From positions 1,054,001 through 1,118,000 of the forward strand of contig NZ_AP019781.1 in the NCBI RefSeq assembly GCF_019669965.1: a DNA stretch of 64,000 nucleotides, given 5' to 3'. The position numbers were made by a program, and so were the translations under genes. This document shows positions 59,459-64,000 of this stretch, one piece after another. Source of the DNA: Methanoculleus chikugoensis (GTDB lineage: Archaea > Halobacteriota > Methanomicrobia > Methanomicrobiales > Methanoculleaceae). The notes beneath the pieces were generated by a model. That model did no database searches and had not been told where the DNA came from. It saw nothing but the letters and a program-made list of their open reading frames with translations. Numbering within the stretch: the first letter of the stretch is position 1; each line of letters starts with the position of its first letter.

Positions 59459-60331
59459 TTATGCGTTCCCGAGCCAGGCATCGACCCTGTCGCGGTTGGC
59501 GTCGATCCACTTCTTCGCGGCCTCCTCTTCGGGCATGCCACCCTCGATATCGGTCATGACCGACGCGATATCCTCGGCGGTCCACTCGAACCGGGTCAGG
59601 ATGCCGTGGGCCGCTGGGTCGTCGGTCGCGAGGTCCTGCCGTGCGAGGGTCACGATATCCTCGGCCCCGCCGTAGACGCCCTTCGGGTCGTCGAGGAACT
59701 TGAGGTCGTAGCGGCCGAACTTCCAGTGCGGCGACCACCCGGTCACGGCAACCCACTCCTCATCACTGATGGAGGAGCCGAGTTCAGCGGCCATGCCGGC
59801 GCTGCTGCTGGCAACAAGGTTGTAGTTGAGGCCGTATTCATCGATGGCCTGCTCGGTCCTGGCCACGACGCCTGCACCGGGCTCGATACCGACGATCCTG
59901 CCGCCGAACCGGTCAGTGACACCGTTCATCTCCTCGATCGAGTCGATGGTCACGTAGGTGGGGACGACGAGTCCGATGCGTGCCGCTCCGGGAATGTTCG
60001 GCTTGACATAATCGATCCGGTCGCCATACTGATCCCAGTAACTCTCATGCGTGTGCGGGAGCCATCCGGTCGTTGTGAAGTCGACGTCACCGCGGGCAAG
60101 CGCCTGGAAGAGCGGACCTGCGTCAACGGCGATCATGTCGACGTCGTATCCTGCTTCTTCAAAGACCAGTTTCATGACGTTGCTGCTCGCGATAGCACAG
60201 TCCCAGGTAACGTAGCCGATACAGACCTCCTTCTTGGCCTCGGTTGCTTCCGTGCCGGTGCAGCCGGCGGAGATGAGGCAGAGAACCAGGATACCTGCCA
60301 GTACGAGTGTGCTTCTCATTTTATGAACCAT
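59459..60331 (-). CDS. Glycine-betaine-type ABC transporter substrate-binding lipoprotein, 290 aa
   Basis: Extracytoplasmic OpuAC/ProX-type binding protein. The lipobox LISAGC with C24 marks a lipid-anchored protein after a typical signal peptide. The mature part starts with IGYVTWDCAIASSNVMKLV and includes DVDFTTTGWLPHTHESYW, the region whose aromatic residues form the quaternary-ammonium cage in this family. The ATG at 60331 has GGTGA four bases upstream. It is the third gene of the transporter but separated from the permease gene by 399 bases. Confidence 0.92.
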   Translation of the reverse strand: MVHKMRSTLVLAGILVLCLISAGCTGTEATEAKKEVCIGYVTWDCAIASSNVMKLVFEEAGYDVDMIAVDAGPLFQALARGDVDFTTTGWLPHTHESYWDQYGDRIDYVKPNIPGAARIGLVVPTYVTIDSIEEMNGVTDRFGGRIVGIEPGAGVVARTEQAIDEYGLNYNLVASSSAGMAAELGSSISDEEWVAVTGWSPHWKFGRYDLKFLDDPKGVYGGAEDIVTLARQDLATDDPAAHGILTRFEWTAEDIASVMTDIEGGMPEEEAAKKWIDANRDRVDAWLGNA

Positions 60332-60730
60332 ATAATCACCTTATCGAATTTTCGCCGCTTTTTGGCGACTAAATGATGTTCAGAGCCCGGCTGTGTGGGG
60401 TTCCGGGTTCTCACGGATGATCCGGACGACGTATGCGCCGATAAGCCGGAGATTGAGCAGAGGCGGCGGTATGTGCCGCTCCTGGCGTGTTTGCACCCCA
60501 GGGCAAAAAGGCCGGATATTGACCACTTCAACATATAGGCCTAACCTTATTTAGGTTTTTCGTGCCCTGATCGGCAAACTGAGCCCTTTTGAAACTCCGA
60601 TTAAACGGACGTATGGCGATAAAGCTCTCTTTACTCTACTGTCTGTCCGGTCTCTCTTCGGTCAATACGACCGTGGATGCCGGAGGATGAGCCGGCCACT
60701 CGTTCCCCTCAAAAATAGTATTGAGACGGG
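60332..60730. other. 399-base leader between permease and binding-protein genes
   Basis: No gene is visible. On the minus strand, TATA-like sequences occur near 60529-60538 (CTATATGTTG), with CCTAACCTTATTTAGG (60540-60555), a short imperfect palindrome, next to it. A separate promoter for the binding protein and a leader of up to 170 bases are therefore likely. Confidence 0.45.
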
Positions 60731-61573
60731 TCACCGGGTCTCACGCTGCGGCACAAGGTTCTGGGTGATCCGGTCGAGGATGATCGCGATGATCACGATG
60801 GCAAGCCCCGCCTCGAAACCCATGCCGATATCCACCCGCTGGATGCCCACGAGCACCTGGTACCCAAGCCCCCCTGCTCCGATCATCGATGCGATGACGG
60901 TCATCGAGAGGGCGAGCATGATACACTGGTTCACCCCCGCCATGATGGTGGGGAGCGCGACCGGGAGCTGCACCTTGAAGAGTTTCTGCCGGGGCGTTGA
61001 GCCGAAAGCGTCCGCGACCTCGACGAGCTCGGTCGGCACCTGCCGGATCCCGAGGTTCGTGAGGCGGAGCGCCGGCGGCATTGCAAAGACGACCGTCGCG
61101 ATGATGCCCGGCACGTTCCCGAGGCCGAAGAAGATCACGGCGGGGATGAGATAGACGAACGAGGGCATCGTCTGCATGAAGTCGAGGAACGGCCGGAGCG
61201 CGGCGTTGAGTGCATCGCTTCCTGCGGCCGCGATACCGAGCGGGATCGATATCGCGAGCGCGACTACCGTCGAGGCGAGGACGAGCGCCAGGGTGAGCAT
61301 CGCGAGGTTCCAGAGCTGGAGGTTCCAGATCAGCAACAGGCCGAGCACGGTGAGTGCCGCCAGTTTGATGTCGCGCCGGGTGACAAACCAGACCAGGACA
61401 GTCGCGAGGAGGATCAGGACCGATACCGGTATGGCGAGCAGGAGGTCCTGAAGCCCGCCGATGAGGAACCCGAGCCCTCCGCTGATACCGTCGAGCAGCC
61501 AGCCGAAGTAGTCGTCGATCCACTCGACGAGCACCTCGACAGCCTCTCCAACGGGGAGTTTAGGCAGATCCAT
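60731..61573 (-). CDS. Glycine-betaine-type ABC transporter permease, 280 aa
   Basis: ProW/OpuAB-type membrane subunit with six to seven helices. The N-terminal segment DDYFGWLLDGISGGLGFLIGG precedes the core, and the EAA-type cytosolic loop that contacts the ATPase is visible (ELVEVADAFGSTPRQKLFKVQLP, read in parts). The ATG at 61573 is chosen because GGGAGGGG lies six bases upstream; another ATG at 61579 touches that site. The start overlaps the ATPase gene by 14 bases. Confidence 0.92.
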   Translation of the reverse strand: MDLPKLPVGEAVEVLVEWIDDYFGWLLDGISGGLGFLIGGLQDLLLAIPVSVLILLATVLVWFVTRRDIKLAALTVLGLLLIWNLQLWNLAMLTLALVLASTVVALAISIPLGIAAAGSDALNAALRPFLDFMQTMPSFVYLIPAVIFFGLGNVPGIIATVVFAMPPALRLTNLGIRQVPTELVEVADAFGSTPRQKLFKVQLPVALPTIMAGVNQCIMLALSMTVIASMIGAGGLGYQVLVGIQRVDIGMGFEAGLAIVIIAIILDRITQNLVPQRETR

Positions 61574-62819
61574 CAACATCCCCTCCCTTTCGTGCCAGTG
61601 CACCCAGGATGGCGCCCCGGAACACCAGTCCCCGAAGCCTGCTCTCGTCGTCAACCACCGCCACAGGATAGGGACTCCCGGCGATCAGCGATATGATATC
61701 GGTGAGCGGTGTGTCGAGTGCCACGGTCGGGACCTCGGTGGTGACGATCTCCCCAAGTCCCCTGCCCGCTCGTACAGCCTTAAGGGTATCCTCGAGCGTA
61801 ACGAGGCCCTTGAGGCGGCGCTCGCGGTCGACCACAAATACGCTCCCGATATCGTGCTCCTCCATGAGGTGCAGGGCAACCCTTGGGCCTGCGGTGCACC
61901 GGGCGACCGGTTCGGGGCGGCGCATCACGTCGCTTGCCGAGTACACCCTTGTCAGGTCGACGTCGGCGACGAACTTCTCGACGTAGGCGTTCTCCGGATT
62001 GGTCAGGATCTCCTCCGGCGTGCCGACCTGCACGATCGCGCCGTCCTTCATCAGGGCGATCCGATCCCCGAGTTTCAGGGCCTCATCGAGGTCGTGGGTG
62101 ACGAAGATGATCGTCTTTTCCAGCCGCTGCTGGAGATCCAGCAGTTCATCCTGCATATCCCTCCTGATGAGGGGGTCAAGAGCGCTGAACGCTTCGTCCA
62201 TCAGGAGAATATCCGGATCGCTCGTGAGCGCCCGGGCAAGCCCGACGCGTTGTTTCATGCCGCCGGAGAGGTCGCCGGGCATGCTCGCCCCGTAGCCGCC
62301 GAGCCCCACCATCTGGAGCACCTCTTCGGCTTTTTTGTGTCGTTCTTCCACCGGGACACCCTGGATCTCGAGCCCAAAGGCAACGTTGTCGAGAACCGTT
62401 CGGTGGGGAAGAAGAGCGAAACTCTGGAAGATCATCCCGAGTTTGCGCCGCCGGATCATCCGGAGTTCTTCCTGGCCCATGCCGACGATCTCCTCGCCGT
62501 CGATCCGTATCTCGCCCTCGGTCGGTTTGATGAGCCGGTTGATGCAACGTAACAGCGTCGATTTCCCGCTCCCGGACAGCCCCATCAGCACGAACGTCTC
62601 GCCCGGCATGACATCGAACGAGACGCTGGTGAGGGCCAGCGTCGAGCCGGTCTCCTCAAGGATCTCCTGTTTCGAACGGCCTCTCCTGTGGAGTTCCAGT
62701 GCCTTCTCCGGGTTCTGCCCGAATACCTTGGTCAGGTTCCTGACCCTGATTATTGGTTGTAGCGGTGTTGTATCCTCTATGGGTCTCTTCTCAAAAATGA
62801 CGGAACCCTCCAGCTTCAC
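61560..62819 (-). CDS. Glycine-betaine-type ABC transporter ATP-binding protein with CBS domains, 419 aa
   Basis: ProV/OpuAA-type ATPase. Walker A GLSGSGKST is at 80-88, the signature LSGGMKQRV and Walker B ILLMDEAFSALD follow, and the N-terminal extension (about 20-60) is the ProV kind. A tandem CBS pair (about 285-400; DIGSVFVVDRERRLKGLVTLED and later SPYPVAVVDDESRLRGLVF) serves as ionic-strength sensor in characterised OpuA. The GTG at 62819 is the apparent start, close to a TATA box, so the transcript may be leaderless. Confidence 0.93.
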   Translation of the reverse strand: MKLEGSVIFEKRPIEDTTPLQPIIRVRNLTKVFGQNPEKALELHRRGRSKQEILEETGSTLALTSVSFDVMPGETFVLMGLSGSGKSTLLRCINRLIKPTEGEIRIDGEEIVGMGQEELRMIRRRKLGMIFQSFALLPHRTVLDNVAFGLEIQGVPVEERHKKAEEVLQMVGLGGYGASMPGDLSGGMKQRVGLARALTSDPDILLMDEAFSALDPLIRRDMQDELLDLQQRLEKTIIFVTHDLDEALKLGDRIALMKDGAIVQVGTPEEILTNPENAYVEKFVADVDLTRVYSASDVMRRPEPVARCTAGPRVALHLMEEHDIGSVFVVDRERRLKGLVTLEDTLKAVRAGRGLGEIVTTEVPTVALDTPLTDIISLIAGSPYPVAVVDDESRLRGLVFRGAILGALARKGGDVDGSA

Positions 62820-62837
62820 GTTTTCTCGGTCATCAGC

Positions 62838-62861
62838 CTTATAATTTCGTTTTTCACGAAA
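62838..62861 (-). promoter_or_regulatory. Promoter with overlapping palindrome upstream of the betaine transporter
   Basis: The TATA-like CTTATAATT (62838-62846) overlaps a palindrome TTTCG-N7-CGAAA (62845-62861). A repressor bound to the palindrome would block TBP, a common archaeal arrangement. Initiation would fall at or near the GTG start. Beyond it, 62862-63253 contains a T-rich segment and the argG leader but no gene I can support. Confidence 0.5.
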
Positions 62862-63253
62862 TGGGCAAAAATCCGTTCGATTTTTGTTTTTACGTCACTC
62901 TGCAGCGTTTTCTGTAGTACCCCTCAGTCGAGACGCTAATCTCGGATTTTATCCGCATTTTTCTGCTGATTCCTTTAATTACGTTCGCTCTTCCGGGATC
63001 CCAATATCCCGTTCTCCGGCCCCCGGGTGACCCGGTCGCGCAGATGGGTCCTGGGGTTGCCGGCTCGCCCTGATAGCGTCCCCAAAACCTCTGCGGCCAA
63101 TCCTCATGCACCCGGAAAAAAAGAGTGAATGGATGGGATTCCTGCCGGTGCGCCCGTCCATACCACTTCTTTTATTGGGTCAAAGGTCATAATAATGTAG
63201 ATTACTCCAGTCTGCCGTCAGACAAGGAACCAGGAACGCGGAGATCAATTACC

Positions 63254-64000
63254 ATGGAAAAGGGAAAAGTCGTCCTAGCATTTTCGGGAGGTCTCGACAC
63301 CTCCATCTGTATCCCCCTCCTGCGGGAACACTACGGGTTCGACGAGATCGTCACCGTTGCCGTCGACGTGGGCCAGCCCGAAGCAGATATCGCCCGGGCA
63401 ACCGAGAAGGGCCAGAAGCTTGCGGACAAACACTACACCATCGACGCCAGGGAGAAGTTCGTAACGGACTGCATCTTCCCCTCGATCAAGGCGAACGGGT
63501 CCTACGAGGGTTACCCGATGGGCACGGCGCTTGCTCGCCCACTGATCGCCGAAGAGATCGTGAAGGTCGCAAAGAAGGAAGGCGCCTCAAAGATCGCACA
63601 CGGGTGCACCGGCAGAGGAAACGACCAGCTCCGGTTCGACTTCATCTTCAGGTCTGCCGGGTACGATATCGTTGCGCCGATGCGGGAGATGAACCTGACC
63701 CGCGAGTGGGAGATCTGCTACGCGCAGGAGCACAACGTCCCGGTGACCGTGGCAAAGGACAAGCCCTACAGCATCGACGAGAACTTCTGGAGCCGGAGCA
63801 TCGAGGGCGGCAACCTCGAAGACCCGGCTTTCCACCCGCCGGAGGAGATCTACGCCTGGACGGTATCGCCGAAGGACGCCCCCGACGTCATGGAGAAGGT
63901 CCGGATTGAGTTCGAGCAGGGTGTCCCGGTCGCTCTCAACGGGAAGAGACTCCCCGGCATCGCCCTGATCCAGGAACTGAACCAGATCGCGGGAAGGAAC
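63254..64000 (+). CDS. argG: Argininosuccinate synthase, first 249 codons (runs off the window)
   Basis: Ligates citrulline and aspartate with ATP. The PP-loop FSGGLDTSI is at 10-18, followed by [29 protein letters not shown] and [13 protein letters not shown], all diagnostic. No stop codon occurs up to base 64000; the full enzyme is about 395 residues. GCGGAGAT upstream and a TTTTATTGG TATA-like element near 63168-63178 fit a leader of about 55 bases. Carbamoyl-phosphate synthase for the same pathway lies 5 kb away. Confidence 0.97.
   Translation, partial: MEKGKVVLAFSGGLDTSICIPLLREHYGFDEIVTVAVDVGQPEADIARATEKGQKLADKHYTIDAREKFVTDCIFPSIKANGSYEGYPMGTALARPLIAEEIVKVAKKEGASKIAHGCTGRGNDQLRFDFIFRSAGYDIVAPMREMNLTREWEICYAQEHNVPVTVAKDKPYSIDENFWSRSIEGGNLEDPAFHPPEEIYAWTVSPKDAPDVMEKVRIEFEQGVPVALNGKRLPGIALIQELNQIAGRN

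Overview
The window comes from a GC-rich euryarchaeal genome, almost certainly a hydrogenotrophic methanogen of the Methanomicrobiales; a Methanoculleus-like organism is my best guess. The support is archaeal translation factors (aIF5A, Pelota, ABCE1), a complete archaellum operon with archaellins of the Methanospirillum/Methanoculleus type, an archaeal chemotaxis set with CheC, CheD and CheF, TATA-box promoters, a tRNA gene without encoded CCA, and a tetrapyrrole operon feeding cofactors such as F430 and corrinoids. The genus is inference.

Layout. 1-3.7 kb: metallophosphoesterase, CYTH protein, AAA ATPase and an FKBP/SlyD-type isomerase. 4.1-10 kb: a translation-quality-control neighbourhood (rqcH and pelA overlapping, an EMC6-like membrane protein, ABCE1/RLI). 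10.5-17.0 kb (minus): a secreted beta-propeller protein, cheD, cheC, cheA, cheB, cheY and cheF. 17.1-26.2 kb (minus): an undescribed acidic membrane protein, arlJ, arlI, arlH, arlF, arlG, arlCE, an apparently empty 870-base gap and two archaellins. 26.6-29.5 kb: a membrane-anchored protein, a hicB-hicA toxin-antitoxin pair, agmatinase and aIF5A. 29.6-34.7 kb: an IMPase-family phosphatase, NAD kinase, a DUF169 protein, an ACT-domain protein, homoserine dehydrogenase and a winged-helix/GIDDTD fusion. 35.6-44.3 kb: a DUF2284 protein, myo-inositol-1-phosphate synthase, a short Fae-like protein, several membrane proteins (Kup, APC permease, PrsW and others) and tRNA-Gly(GCC). 44.4-50.1 kb: a tightly overlapping tetrapyrrole operon (precorrin-2 dehydrogenase, hemA, hemB, hemL, hemC, SUMT) without hemD. 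50.6-64 kb: ilvD, beta-carbonic anhydrase, two redox proteins, carAB, a glycine-betaine-type ABC transporter and the start of argG.

The most unusual content is not protein-coding. Six intergenic regions (3.7, 7.1-7.5, 10.1, 34.9-35.4, 50.2 and 58.8-59.3 kb) carry two repeat families. One is a roughly 200-base element with conserved ends that read as imperfect inverted repeats and, in most copies, a very GC-rich hairpin. The other is an array of small hairpins whose paired arms differ in sequence from unit to unit but stay complementary, joined by constant linkers and often bounded by an 11-base inverted repeat (CTCACGCGAAG / CTTCGCGTGAG). I do not recognise either family. Two of the 200-base copies contain hairpin-array modules, so the families are physically mixed.

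Functionally, the archaellum and chemotaxis genes form one continuous motility block. RqcH, Pelota and ABCE1 belong to one process (rescue and recycling of stalled ribosomes). Agmatinase next to aIF5A fits supply or completion of the hypusine modification. The phosphatase/NAD kinase pair matches the two halves of a protein that is fused in some other methanogens.
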